A DNA stretch of 27,569 bases. It comes from Firmicutes bacterium UBA6811. Lineage in GTDB: Bacteria > Bacillota > SHA-98 > UBA4971. This document shows, in pieces, positions 1 to 7,186 of this stretch. A program made the position numbers and the translations under genes. Position 1 is the first letter of the stretch. Each line of letters begins with the position of its first letter. The notes beneath the pieces were generated by a model that worked only from the letters and a program-made list of their open reading frames with translations, had not been told where the DNA came from and ran no database searches. The DNA is taken from NCBI GenBank assembly GCA_002452295.1, contig DKEX01000002.1, forward strand, positions 7,279 to 34,847. Direction: 5' to 3'.

Positions 1-1066
1 CGTCATGTTCATCACCACGGCGAACGTTCTGCACGCGATCCCGAGGCCGCTGGCGGACAGGATGGAGATCATAGTGATACCCGGCTATACGGAGGAGGAG
101 AAGGTGCAGATAGGCCTCCACTTCCTCGTGCCGAAGCAGATAAGGGAGAACGGCCTGAAGAACAACAAGATACGCTTCACGGAGGACGCCATTAGGGTGA
201 TCATCCGCCAGTACACGCGCGAGGCGGGGGTCCGCACCCTCGAGCGGGAGATCTCCTCGATACTACGGAAGATCGCGAAGAAAGTGGTGAGCAAGGCAGC
301 CGACGAAGGTGACGCTCCGGAGACCGTGGTGGACGGCGCCGGCATCGAGGAATACCTCGGAATACCGCAGTACCGTTACGGCGTGGCGGAGTCCGAGGAC
401 AGGGTGGGCGTCGCGACCGGGCTTGCCGTTACCGAGGCCGGTGGGGACATCCTGGCCATCGAGGTGTCGGTGATGAAAGGCACGGGAAAGCTCACGCTCA
501 CCGGGAAGCTGGGGGATGTCATGAAGGAGTCGGCGCAGGCGGGGTTCACGTATATACGGTCCCGCGCGGACGACCTCGGGATCGACCCCGGCTTCTACCA
601 GGACCGCGACGTGCACATCCACGTGCCAGAGGGCGCCATACCCAAGGACGGGCCGTCGGCCGGCATCGCCATGGCCACCGCCCTCGCGTCGGCTCTCTCC
701 GGGCGGCCGGTGAGGTGCGACGTCGCCATGACCGGCGAGATCACCCTGCGCGGTCGGGTCCTCCCGGTAGGCGGGGTCAAGGAAAAGATCCTCGCGGCGC
801 ACAGGGCTGGCGTCTTCACCGTGGTACTGCCAGGGGAGAACCGGAAGGACACCGAGGAGGTGCCCAAGAACGTTCTCGACACCATGAACCTGGTGTTCGT
901 GGACCACATGGACCAGGTTATGGACCTTGCGCTCAGGCGGCGCGAAGACCTCGCCGAGGGTGCGCGGGCGGCGGATGACGAGGACGAGCAAGCTCTTCCC
1001 GCGATCGTCCACGACCAGCAGCCAGGCCCCGTGTCGAACCAGATCTACTACGGGTCCTGCCAGTAG
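1..1066 (+). CDS. lon: Lon protease, C-terminal part (truncated by window edge)
   Basis: ATP-dependent cytoplasmic serine protease that unfolds and degrades damaged and regulatory proteins (EC 3.4.21.53). The reading frame is open from the first base, so the N-terminal and most of the AAA+ domain lie outside the window. Counting from the first Met at base 5, residues 1-100 are the end of the ATPase module, including the sensor-2 region around TREAGVRTLEREI. The protease domain follows. Its catalytic serine is S218 in PKDGPSAG, and the dyad lysine is K261 in GGVKEKILAAH; the 43-residue spacing equals that of E. coli S679 and K722. After about residue 310 comes a poorly conserved acidic tail. 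The gene ends at TAG 1064-1066. A GC-rich hairpin lies about 115 bases downstream. The domain order and intact dyad indicate a functional LonA-type enzyme. Identity is near certain; only the paralogue type is open. Confidence 0.97.
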   Translation, partial: VMFITTANVLHAIPRPLADRMEIIVIPGYTEEEKVQIGLHFLVPKQIRENGLKNNKIRFTEDAIRVIIRQYTREAGVRTLEREISSILRKIAKKVVSKAADEGDAPETVVDGAGIEEYLGIPQYRYGVAESEDRVGVATGLAVTEAGGDILAIEVSVMKGTGKLTLTGKLGDVMKESAQAGFTYIRSRADDLGIDPGFYQDRDVHIHVPEGAIPKDGPSAGIAMATALASALSGRPVRCDVAMTGEITLRGRVLPVGGVKEKILAAHRAGVFTVVLPGENRKDTEEVPKNVLDTMNLVFVDHMDQVMDLALRRREDLAEGARAADDEDEQALPAIVHDQQPGPVSNQIYYGSCQ

Positions 1067-1179
1067 GAGAGGATCCCCAATAGGGGAGGAGCCGTGGTCT
1101 GAAGACCTGGAGCGACGAGGGAGGCTATGCCTGAACCGGTGAGAGTGAGGCCATGGCTGAATCGGGAGCGAACTTGCAG

Positions 1180-1200
1180 GGGCCGCCCCACGGGCGGTCC
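1180..1200 (+). terminator. GC-rich hairpin downstream of lon, possible terminator
   Basis: GGGCCGCCC at 1180-1188 can pair with GGGCGGTCC at 1192-1200 (one G-T wobble) around a CAC loop. It is followed by TCTTCC rather than a clear T-tract, so intrinsic termination is possible but not certain. Confidence 0.4.
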
Positions 1201-1385
1201 TCTTCCGTCCACCTCTCCTGGCGTGCCTGGTGCAGCTTCGTATCGACGTCGAATTGCACCGGCGCCGGCACGGTAGCAGGAATCCAGGTTTCCCAGTAGA
1301 ATAGGTTGATGAGAACTACAGAACATAACTGCGACAAGCTGCCGAACATCGACGTGGGGGAGGCGGCATGTTTTTCGTCCAGGTG

Positions 1386-1420
1386 TATGCAGGTATTGCA
1401 TAACTATGCAGTATTGCATA
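1386..1420. promoter_or_regulatory. Paired palindromic repeat, candidate operator of the ornithine operon
   Basis: Two near-identical units lie 2 bases apart: 1386-1402 and 1405-1420. Each starts with TATGCA and ends with TGCATA, with a 5-base or 4-base centre (GGTAT, GTAT), so each is an inverted repeat and together they form a direct repeat. Extra TATGCA hexamers occur at 1503 and 1558, closer to ord. A tandem dyad of this kind is typical of a dimeric or hexameric regulator site, or of an enhancer-type upstream activating sequence. The regulator is unknown; no regulatory gene lies next to it in the window. Confidence 0.5.
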
Positions 1421-1523
1421 TGGCCCGCCCCCGGACTGCGGGGTCGTGGTCGCGCTGTTTCGCCTACGCCCGGCCGCTACCCGGCCGCGCGGCCCGATAG
1501 ACTATGCAGTTCGGGAAGCCGGG

Positions 1524-1539
1524 TGGGCCGTGCGTCGCT
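1524..1539 (+). promoter_or_regulatory. Weak sigma-54-like -24/-12 element upstream of ord
   Basis: TGGGCCGTGCGTCGCT has GG at 1525-1526 and GC at 1537-1538, separated by exactly 10 bases, as required of a -24/-12 promoter. It matches about 9 of 12 informative consensus positions. Predicted transcription would start near 1550, just ahead of the ord ribosome-binding site at 1565-1570. Chance matches are common in GC-rich DNA, so this is a suggestion only. Confidence 0.25.
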
Positions 1540-1572
1540 GTGCGGCCCTCCAGAAGATATGCACGAGGAGTG

Positions 1573-2640
1573 ATGGCAGTGAACGAGATCACGGTGGTGT
1601 GCTGGGGCCTTGGCGCAATGGGATCAGGTATGGCTAAGGTGCTGCTGGAACGGAAAGGAGTCAGGATCGTCGGGGCGATCGCGACGAGGTCCGAGAAGGC
1701 CGGGCGCGACCTCGGAGAGGTGCTTGGGGCCGGGCGTGAGCTGGGTGTGCGGGTCACGACCGACCCGGAGGAGGCGCTCGCCGCGGGGGCTGACGTTGCG
1801 CTTCACGCGACATCGTCGTTTGCACGGGAGGTCTACCCGCAGCTCGATCAGGCCATGGCCGCCGGGTCGAACGTCATCACCGTCGCGGAGGAGATGGCCT
1901 ACCTTAACCAGAGCGACCCTGAGCTTGCGGCGGAGATCGACCTGCTCGCCCGAAAGTACGGTGTGAGCATCCTCGGCACCGGCATCAACCCCGGGTTCGT
2001 CCTTGATACCCTCATCATCGCGCTGACGGGCATATGCACTGACGTGAAGAAGGTGAGGGCGAGGCGGGTCAACGACCTTTCGCCGTTCGGCCCCACGGTC
2101 ATGAGAACTCAAGGGGTTGGGACCACGCTGGAGGAGTTCAGGCGCGGCACAGCCGAGGGCACCATCGTCGGCCACATAGGGTTCGTCCAGTCCTGCGGCA
2201 TGATCGCGGGCGCCCTCGGCTGGAAGCTGGATGAGATAACCCAGACCCGGGAGCCCATCGTCTCCGGCGTTGGGCGCACGACGCAACACGTTGACGTGAA
2301 GCCCGGCATGGTGGCGGGCTGCAACCACACGGCGCACGCCTTCATGAACGGCGAGGAGGTCATCACCCTCGAGCATCCGCAGCAGGTGCTGCCCGGCCTG
2401 GAGGGGGTCGAGACCGGCGACTACATATGGATTGATGGCACGCCCAGGGTGAATCTGGCGATCAAGCCCGAGATCCCCGGCGGCATCGGGACCATTGCGG
2501 TAGCGGTGAACATGATACCGCACGTCGTTGCGGCCGAACCCGGCCTGGTCACGATGAAGGACCTGCCCGTGCCGGCCTGCATGATGGGGGACATGACGAG
2601 GTTTGCGAAAGATGCGAGAGGGGATGGCGAAGGTGCTTGA
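1573..2640 (+). CDS. ord: 2,4-diaminopentanoate dehydrogenase
   Basis: NAD(P)-dependent enzyme (EC 1.4.1.12) that oxidatively deaminates 2,4-diaminopentanoate to 2-amino-4-oxopentanoate, the second step after ornithine aminomutase in anaerobic oxidative ornithine breakdown. The N-terminus has a Rossmann dinucleotide fold with GLGAMGSGM (G12-x-G14-x-x-G17 from the chosen Met), followed by a dihydrodipicolinate-reductase-like catalytic region containing GTGINPGFVLDTL. The product is 355 residues, near the usual family size. The open frame extends upstream to 1504, but a GAGGAG at 1565-1570 favours a start here. GTG at 1579 has better spacing (8 bases) and is an equally good start. This is the first gene of the operon, and its end overlaps ortA by 17 bases. 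The identity is strongly supported by the five-gene ornithine context. Confidence 0.93.
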   Translation: MAVNEITVVCWGLGAMGSGMAKVLLERKGVRIVGAIATRSEKAGRDLGEVLGAGRELGVRVTTDPEEALAAGADVALHATSSFAREVYPQLDQAMAAGSNVITVAEEMAYLNQSDPELAAEIDLLARKYGVSILGTGINPGFVLDTLIIALTGICTDVKKVRARRVNDLSPFGPTVMRTQGVGTTLEEFRRGTAEGTIVGHIGFVQSCGMIAGALGWKLDEITQTREPIVSGVGRTTQHVDVKPGMVAGCNHTAHAFMNGEEVITLEHPQQVLPGLEGVETGDYIWIDGTPRVNLAIKPEIPGGIGTIAVAVNMIPHVVAAEPGLVTMKDLPVPACMMGDMTRFAKDARGDGEGA

Positions 2641-3028
2641 CGGGAGCGCGTCCGGGGAGCGCACGCCTGGGCCGGAGGGTGGGGTGCCCGGCTGCGGCGA
2701 AAGCTCGAAGCGCGTGCGGGCAGGGGAGTACGTACAGATACACTCCATCATCCTGAAGCCTGGGGAGCGGGCGCCGCAGGTGCCGGAGGACACCCAGAGG
2801 GTGCCCCTGGAGCTGCGGCTCAAGGGTTACCTCGATCACGATGCCGGCCTTGGCGACGAGGTGACCATCAGGACCGTGCTGGGCAGGAAGGTGAAGGGCC
2901 GGCTTGTGGCCGTGAACCCGCCCTATCCCCACAGCTTTGCAAGGCCAACGCCCGAGCTTCTGCATGTCGGCGAGGAGCTGTGGCGCCTTCTCGGCACGAG
3001 GGACGCAAACAGGGGTGAGGAGCCATGA
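2624..3028 (+). CDS. ortA: 2-amino-4-ketopentanoate thiolase, alpha subunit
   Basis: Small subunit of the two-component PLP-dependent thiolase (EC 2.3.1.263) that cleaves 2-amino-4-oxopentanoate with CoA to acetyl-CoA and alanine. The conserved core starts around residue 37 with YVQIHSIILKPGERAPQVPE, and contains a small beta-barrel-like stretch with GRKVKGRLVAVNPPYPHSF. The family is about 100 residues; here 134, because of a Gly/Ser/Glu-rich N-terminal stretch of roughly 30 residues that shows no resemblance to the family. Thus the true start may be further in, for example GTG at 2633 or 2716; ATG 2624 has a G-rich stretch directly against it. The gene overlaps the end of ord, and its stop shares ATGA with the ortB start, so subunit synthesis is probably coupled. 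Function follows from family and position. Confidence 0.87.
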   Translation: MAKVLDGSASGERTPGPEGGVPGCGESSKRVRAGEYVQIHSIILKPGERAPQVPEDTQRVPLELRLKGYLDHDAGLGDEVTIRTVLGRKVKGRLVAVNPPYPHSFARPTPELLHVGEELWRLLGTRDANRGEEP

Positions 3029-4452
3029 TCGCGGGAACGAGCTACGCGGAAGTCATGGCGAGACGGCAAGACATCATAAGGTCCGCCGTGGGCATCGACT
3101 ACGACAAGTTCGAGACCGGCGCCATCGCCTTCGACTACGAGGGAATGATGGATGAGGTCGGCTACACGCTCGAGGAGATCCACGCCATCCAGGAGGAGAC
3201 GAGCGTGGGCCGCACGCCCCTCGTCGAGCTTCGCAACATCACGGAGGTCGTGCGCCGGATGTCCGCCCCCGGGAAAGGTGCGCGCATCCTGGTGAAGGAC
3301 GAGTCCGCGAATCCTTCAGGCAGCTTCAAGGACAGGCGCGCGTCGGTATCAGTTTACTGCGCGAAGGAGAAGGGCTACCCCGGAGTCATCGCGGCAACCA
3401 GCGGCAACTACGGTGCGGGGGTGGCGTCCCAGGCTGCGAGGCGAGGCCTCGAGTGCATCATAGTGCAGGAAGCGTATGACTCGAGGGGCCTCGGCCAGCC
3501 GGAGATCATCGAGAAGGGCAGGGCGTGCGAGGCGTACGGCGCCGAGGTGCACCAGCTCACCGTGGGGCCTGAGCTTTTCTACGTGTTCCTCCGGCTCCTC
3601 GAGGAGACCGGGTTCTTCAACGCATCCCTCTACACGCCCTTTAGCATAGCCGGCATCGAGACCCTCGGGTACGAGGTCGGCACGGAGACCTTGCGGGCGA
3701 CAGGACGTTACCCGGACGCGGTGATAGTGACCCATGCAGGCGGCGGGAACGTGACCGGCACGGCGCGCGGCCTCCGGAAGGCCGGCTGCCGCCACAGCTG
3801 CGTCATCGCGGCAAGCGTGGACCTTGCAGGCCTCCACATGGCGAGCGACACCGACTTCAACAGGAAGTCGTTCACCACGGGGCACACTGGGTTCGGCATC
3901 CCGTTTGCGACGTGGCCCGACAGGGCCGACGTGCCGCGCAACGCCGCAAGGCCCCTCCGCTACATGGACAGGTATGTCACCATGACGCAGGGCGAGGTTT
4001 TCTACGTCACCGAGATGCTGGCGAAACTCGAGGGCATGGAGCGCGGCCCGGCCGGGAACACGTCCCTTGCGGCCGCCATCGCCATCGCCCGCGAGATGGA
4101 CCGCGACCAGGTGGTGGTGGTCCAGGAGACCGAGTACACGGGCGCCGGCAAGCACCCGTACGCGCAGCTTGCGTTCGCACGTGAGATGGGGGCCGAGGTA
4201 AGGCGGGGCGATCCTCGGGACAACGTGCCCGGCAGGAGGATCGTCATACCGGAGCACCCCTCGCAGATCCATGCGAAGGAGGTGCAGCTCGACGGCATCC
4301 GGCGGTCGTACATACGAAACGCCCTGTCCCACGCGAAGGACAGGAGGCTATCCACCGACGACGTCCGGTTCCTTGCGGAGGACATCAATTCCACGGTGGC
4401 GCTCGTCGGGAGAACCATACGCGAGCTCGAGGGAGGGGAGGGGCCGTCGTGA
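3025..4452 (+). CDS. ortB: 2-amino-4-ketopentanoate thiolase, beta subunit (PLP-dependent)
   Basis: Catalytic subunit of 2-amino-4-oxopentanoate thiolase. It is a fold-type II PLP enzyme related to threonine synthase. The likely Schiff-base lysine is K102 in NPSGSFKDRR, followed by the SGNYGAG substrate loop (126-132) and a glycine-rich phosphate-binding loop GGGNVTG at 239-245. The 475 residues are typical of the family. ATG 3025 overlaps the ortA stop as ATGA and has GGTGAGGAG just upstream; the stop overlaps the oraS start as GTGA. With OrtA it releases acetyl-CoA and alanine (reported as D-alanine in characterised systems), so acetyl-CoA is the energy-yielding product. No truncation or missing active-site residue was seen. 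Threonine synthase proper is unlikely, given the neighbours and the N-terminal region of about 60 residues. Confidence 0.94.
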   Translation: MIAGTSYAEVMARRQDIIRSAVGIDYDKFETGAIAFDYEGMMDEVGYTLEEIHAIQEETSVGRTPLVELRNITEVVRRMSAPGKGARILVKDESANPSGSFKDRRASVSVYCAKEKGYPGVIAATSGNYGAGVASQAARRGLECIIVQEAYDSRGLGQPEIIEKGRACEAYGAEVHQLTVGPELFYVFLRLLEETGFFNASLYTPFSIAGIETLGYEVGTETLRATGRYPDAVIVTHAGGGNVTGTARGLRKAGCRHSCVIAASVDLAGLHMASDTDFNRKSFTTGHTGFGIPFATWPDRADVPRNAARPLRYMDRYVTMTQGEVFYVTEMLAKLEGMERGPAGNTSLAAAIAIAREMDRDQVVVVQETEYTGAGKHPYAQLAFAREMGAEVRRGDPRDNVPGRRIVIPEHPSQIHAKEVQLDGIRRSYIRNALSHAKDRRLSTDDVRFLAEDINSTVALVGRTIRELEGGEGPS

Positions 4453-4814
4453 CTACCAGGCCGGACGATTTCGAGGAAAGGCGCCGGCACCTTGCCGGCA
4501 TGAGCGATGAGGGGCTTGCCACGTACTTCTGGGAGCTTGCGGACAAGGTGACAGATCCCCTGGTGGTGCTTGCGCGCACCCACACGTCGCCTTCCATCGA
4601 GAGGTCCGTGCTCCTCCGGATGGGCTTCTCGAGCCTGGAGGCCAAGGCCATTGTCGATAAGTGTGTTGAGAAGCGGCTTCTCGGCAAGGGTGCGGGGCAC
4701 GTGGTCTGGCAGCTGTCCTCCGCCCGCGGGATGAGCGTGCGAGAGGCCGGCGCCGCCCTCGCCGAGGGCAGGATGTGGGACGACGTGGCGGCGCTCTTCG
4801 GCGCCGGGAGGTGA
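4449..4814 (+). CDS. oraS: D-ornithine 4,5-aminomutase, S (small) subunit
   Basis: Small subunit of the adenosylcobalamin- and PLP-dependent D-ornithine 4,5-aminomutase (EC 5.4.3.5), needed with OraE for activity. At 121 residues it matches the Clostridium sticklandii subunit in length. Sequence features include an N-terminal helical region with the stretch RRRHLAGMSDEGL and the conserved-looking THTSPSIERSVLLRMGFSS, followed by AKAIVDKCVEKRLLGKGAGHV. GTG 4449 overlaps the ortB stop (GTGA) and is preceded by a very strong GGAGGGGAGGGG. It lies 6 bases upstream of oraE. The call rests on family recall plus the invariable pairing with oraE. Confidence 0.93.
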   Translation: MTTRPDDFEERRRHLAGMSDEGLATYFWELADKVTDPLVVLARTHTSPSIERSVLLRMGFSSLEAKAIVDKCVEKRLLGKGAGHVVWQLSSARGMSVREAGAALAEGRMWDDVAALFGAGR

Positions 4815-4820
4815 GGCGCG

Positions 4821-7172
4821 ATGAGCGGGACAAGTGGGGCGAGCGGGACGGGCGAGATGGGCAGGATGAGCGGAACGAGCAAGACGAGAGCTGCAAGTGG
4901 GATGCGGCTTTCACCCGATGAGAAGATTGACGTCCGCGAGATCCTGAAGGACCTCGAGCATTACAGGCCGAGGCGGCGCGGGTGGACCTGGCGCGAGAAG
5001 CTGCCGCCCGGGACGGACCTCGGGCCGTTCGAGTTCCAGGAGATATCGCGCTCCTTCGAGAGGTCGGTGCCGCTTCCTGCTGCGAAGTACTTCGGCGGCA
5101 TAGATCCACAGCCCCGGATGGTGGTGACCACGGAGATCGCCTCCGGCCGCTTCGAGGACGACATAAGGCGGATGAGGATGGCCGCCTGGCACGGAGCGGA
5201 CCACATCATGGTCATCCGCACCACCGGCCAGAGCCACTTCGACGGTCTCATCGAGGGCACGCCCGAAGGGGTCGGCGGGGTCCCCATCACGCGCAAGCAG
5301 GTGCGCGCGACGCGCAAGGCCCTCGACCTCATCGAGGACGAGGTGGGCCGGCCCATCAACTTCCATTCCTACGTGAGCGGGGTCGCAGGCCCGGAGATCG
5401 CCGTCCTGTTCGCCGAGGAGGGCGTGAACGGCGCGCACCAGGACCCGCAGTACAACGTCCTTTACAGGAATGTCAACATGTACAGGTCCTTCGTGGACGC
5501 CGCAGTGGCCAAGACCCTGATGCAATGGGCCGGGATGGCACAGATCGACGGGGCGCACAACGCGAACGCCACGGCGCGCGAGGCGTGGAAGGTCATGCCC
5601 GAGCTAATGGTACAGCACGCCATCAACTGCGCATACTCGGTGAAGGTGGGTATGGCGAAGGAGAACATCTGCCTCTCGACGGTGCCCCCGACAGCCCCGC
5701 CCGCCCCGGAGATACGCCTCGACCTTCCTTACGCCGTGGCCCTTCGCAGGCTGTTCGCGGGGTACAGGTTCAGGGCGCAGATGAACACGAAGTATATCGA
5801 GTCCTCGACGCGCGAGGCCACGGTGACGCACACCCTGAACCTCATGCTCTCGCGCCTCACCAGCGCGGACATTCAGAGCACGATCACGCCCGACGAGGGG
5901 CGAAACGTGCCCTGGCACTACAACAACATCGCGGCCCTCGACACCGCGAAGCAGGTGCTGGTGGGGCTTGACGGCTTGAAGAGCATGGTGAGGCTGGACG
6001 CGAGCCCCGATGGTGAGCTCGAGCGAAACGCCAGGGAGATCACCGAGCGTGCCGTGCTGTTCCTCGAAGAGATCCTCGATGTCGGCGGGTACTTCGAGGC
6101 CGTCCGGCGCGGGTTCTTCGTCGATTCGGGGATGTACCCCGAACGCAACGGCGACGGCATTGCGCGCGATCCCGAAGGGGGCGTCTCGGCCGGGACCATC
6201 GTGCCGCGCGACCCCGACTACATGGCCCCCGTGTGCGCCCACTTCGGCGCAAACCACCTCCCGGAGGGAACGAGCGCGGAGCGGCCGTGTGATCTCATCG
6301 GCGGGTGCACCCTGTGTGACCCGTCGAAGATCGTCTACATCCACGAGCTCGACCCAACGGACAACGTCGAAACCAGGCTGGCCGCGCTCGAGGCTGGCCC
6401 GCCGGGCGTGGTTTATCCCGAGGTCGAGTGGGCTGCGGACCGGGTCGTGACCCTGACCATGTTCTGGCCCGTCGACGAGGCCCGAGCGGAGGCAGCGGCG
6501 CTGGAGACCGCGCGCAGGCTGGGCCTGGAGGATCCCAAGGCCATCCACAAGGAGGTCATGCACCCGTCCGAAGGCACGCTGATCGAGGTGAAGGGCAAGG
6601 TGCCCTTCGGAATAGATCTCGCGAGCCTCAAGGCCCCGGAGGAGCAGGAGACGCTCTCGCCCGACGAGATCCACGGGTTCGTGAGGGACCACGGCGTCAA
6701 GGTGGTTGCAGCCACCGTGGGCCAGGACGAGCACTCGGTGGGCCTCCGGGAGATACTAGACATAAAGCACGGCGGGATCGAGGGCTTCGGCATCGAGTGC
6801 CACTACCTCGGCACGTCCTGCCCCGTTGATAAGCTGGTGAACGCGGCAATCGAGGTGGGCGCCGATGCCATCCTCATCAGCACGATAATCACCCACGCCG
6901 ACGTCCACAGGATGAACATGAAGAAGCTCGCCGACCTGTGCGTCGAGAAGGGCATCCGCGACAGGGTGATCCTGGTTGCCGGGGGCACCCAGGTGACGTG
7001 GGACATCGCGGTGGAGTCGGGGATGGACGCCGGGTTCGGCCGGGGGACGAGAGGCGTGGACGTGGCCAGCTTCCTTGTGCGGGCCCTGCGCGAGAAGGGC
7101 GGCGGGGCGGGACCGGCAAGGGAAGCGGGAACGGGATCGGGGTCAGAATCAGGATCGGGATCAGGGTTGTGA
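4821..7172 (+). CDS. oraE: D-ornithine 4,5-aminomutase, E (large) subunit
   Basis: Catalytic subunit of D-ornithine 4,5-aminomutase: it moves the terminal amino group of D-ornithine to C4, giving 2,4-diaminopentanoate. The N-terminal TIM-barrel region includes WHGADHIMVIRTTGQSHFDG. The C-terminal Rossmann domain carries the base-off cobalamin motif DEHSVG, with axial ligand H638. K649 in LDIKHGG lies 11 residues further on; the same spacing separates H618 and the PLP lysine K629 in the C. sticklandii enzyme, so K649 is the inferred PLP lysine. At 783 residues it exceeds the roughly 750 usual, because of a Ser/Gly/Thr-rich N-terminal extension (about 28 residues) and a Gly/Ser tail (last 15 or so). 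The start has GGAGGTGAG well placed; ATG 4902, just after the extension, is an in-frame alternative. Confidence 0.96.
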   Translation: MSGTSGASGTGEMGRMSGTSKTRAASGMRLSPDEKIDVREILKDLEHYRPRRRGWTWREKLPPGTDLGPFEFQEISRSFERSVPLPAAKYFGGIDPQPRMVVTTEIASGRFEDDIRRMRMAAWHGADHIMVIRTTGQSHFDGLIEGTPEGVGGVPITRKQVRATRKALDLIEDEVGRPINFHSYVSGVAGPEIAVLFAEEGVNGAHQDPQYNVLYRNVNMYRSFVDAAVAKTLMQWAGMAQIDGAHNANATAREAWKVMPELMVQHAINCAYSVKVGMAKENICLSTVPPTAPPAPEIRLDLPYAVALRRLFAGYRFRAQMNTKYIESSTREATVTHTLNLMLSRLTSADIQSTITPDEGRNVPWHYNNIAALDTAKQVLVGLDGLKSMVRLDASPDGELERNAREITERAVLFLEEILDVGGYFEAVRRGFFVDSGMYPERNGDGIARDPEGGVSAGTIVPRDPDYMAPVCAHFGANHLPEGTSAERPCDLIGGCTLCDPSKIVYIHELDPTDNVETRLAALEAGPPGVVYPEVEWAADRVVTLTMFWPVDEARAEAAALETARRLGLEDPKAIHKEVMHPSEGTLIEVKGKVPFGIDLASLKAPEEQETLSPDEIHGFVRDHGVKVVAATVGQDEHSVGLREILDIKHGGIEGFGIECHYLGTSCPVDKLVNAAIEVGADAILISTIITHADVHRMNMKKLADLCVEKGIRDRVILVAGGTQVTWDIAVESGMDAGFGRGTRGVDVASFLVRALREKGGGAGPAREAGTGSGSESGSGSGL
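7133..7166 (+). repeat. GGATCG/GGATCAG low-complexity tract at the 3' end of oraE
   Basis: Short imperfect repeats of GGATCG, GGGTCAG, AATCAG, GGATCG and GGATCAG encode the Gly/Ser tail of OraE and finish just before the next gene. The tract looks like slippage-derived sequence added to the conserved C-terminus. Confidence 0.6.
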
Positions 7173-7186
7173 GCGGGGGCTTTCGC

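Larger units (their letters stand above)
1067..1572. other. Long intergenic region between lon and ord
   Basis: This 506-base stretch has no convincing gene: the short frames within it lack a ribosome-binding site or recognisable domain. It holds a GC-rich hairpin (1180-1200), a pair of TATGCA/TGCATA palindromes (1386-1420), two further TATGCA hexamers (1503-1508 and 1558-1563) and a weak sigma-54-like element (1524-1539). The AT-rich TATGCA repeats stand out against the GC-rich surroundings. I saw no T-box or recognisable riboswitch. It is the likely control region of the ornithine operon. Confidence 0.6.

Noticed and set aside
1306..1500. Small plus-strand open frame in the lon-ord gap
   Set aside because: No ribosome-binding site and it runs through the TATGCA dyads; more likely regulatory DNA.
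1624..2823. Long minus-strand open frame (399 codons) opposite ord and ortA
   Set aside because: Antisense shadow of GC-rich coding DNA; the encoded sequence is His/Arg/Gly-rich without domains, and the plus strand has clear family matches.
3349..4332. Minus-strand open frame opposite ortB (327 codons)
   Set aside because: Shadow of ortB; no ribosome-binding site or recognisable domain.
5604..6734. Minus-strand open frame opposite oraE (376 codons)
   Set aside because: Shadow of the highly conserved OraE frame.
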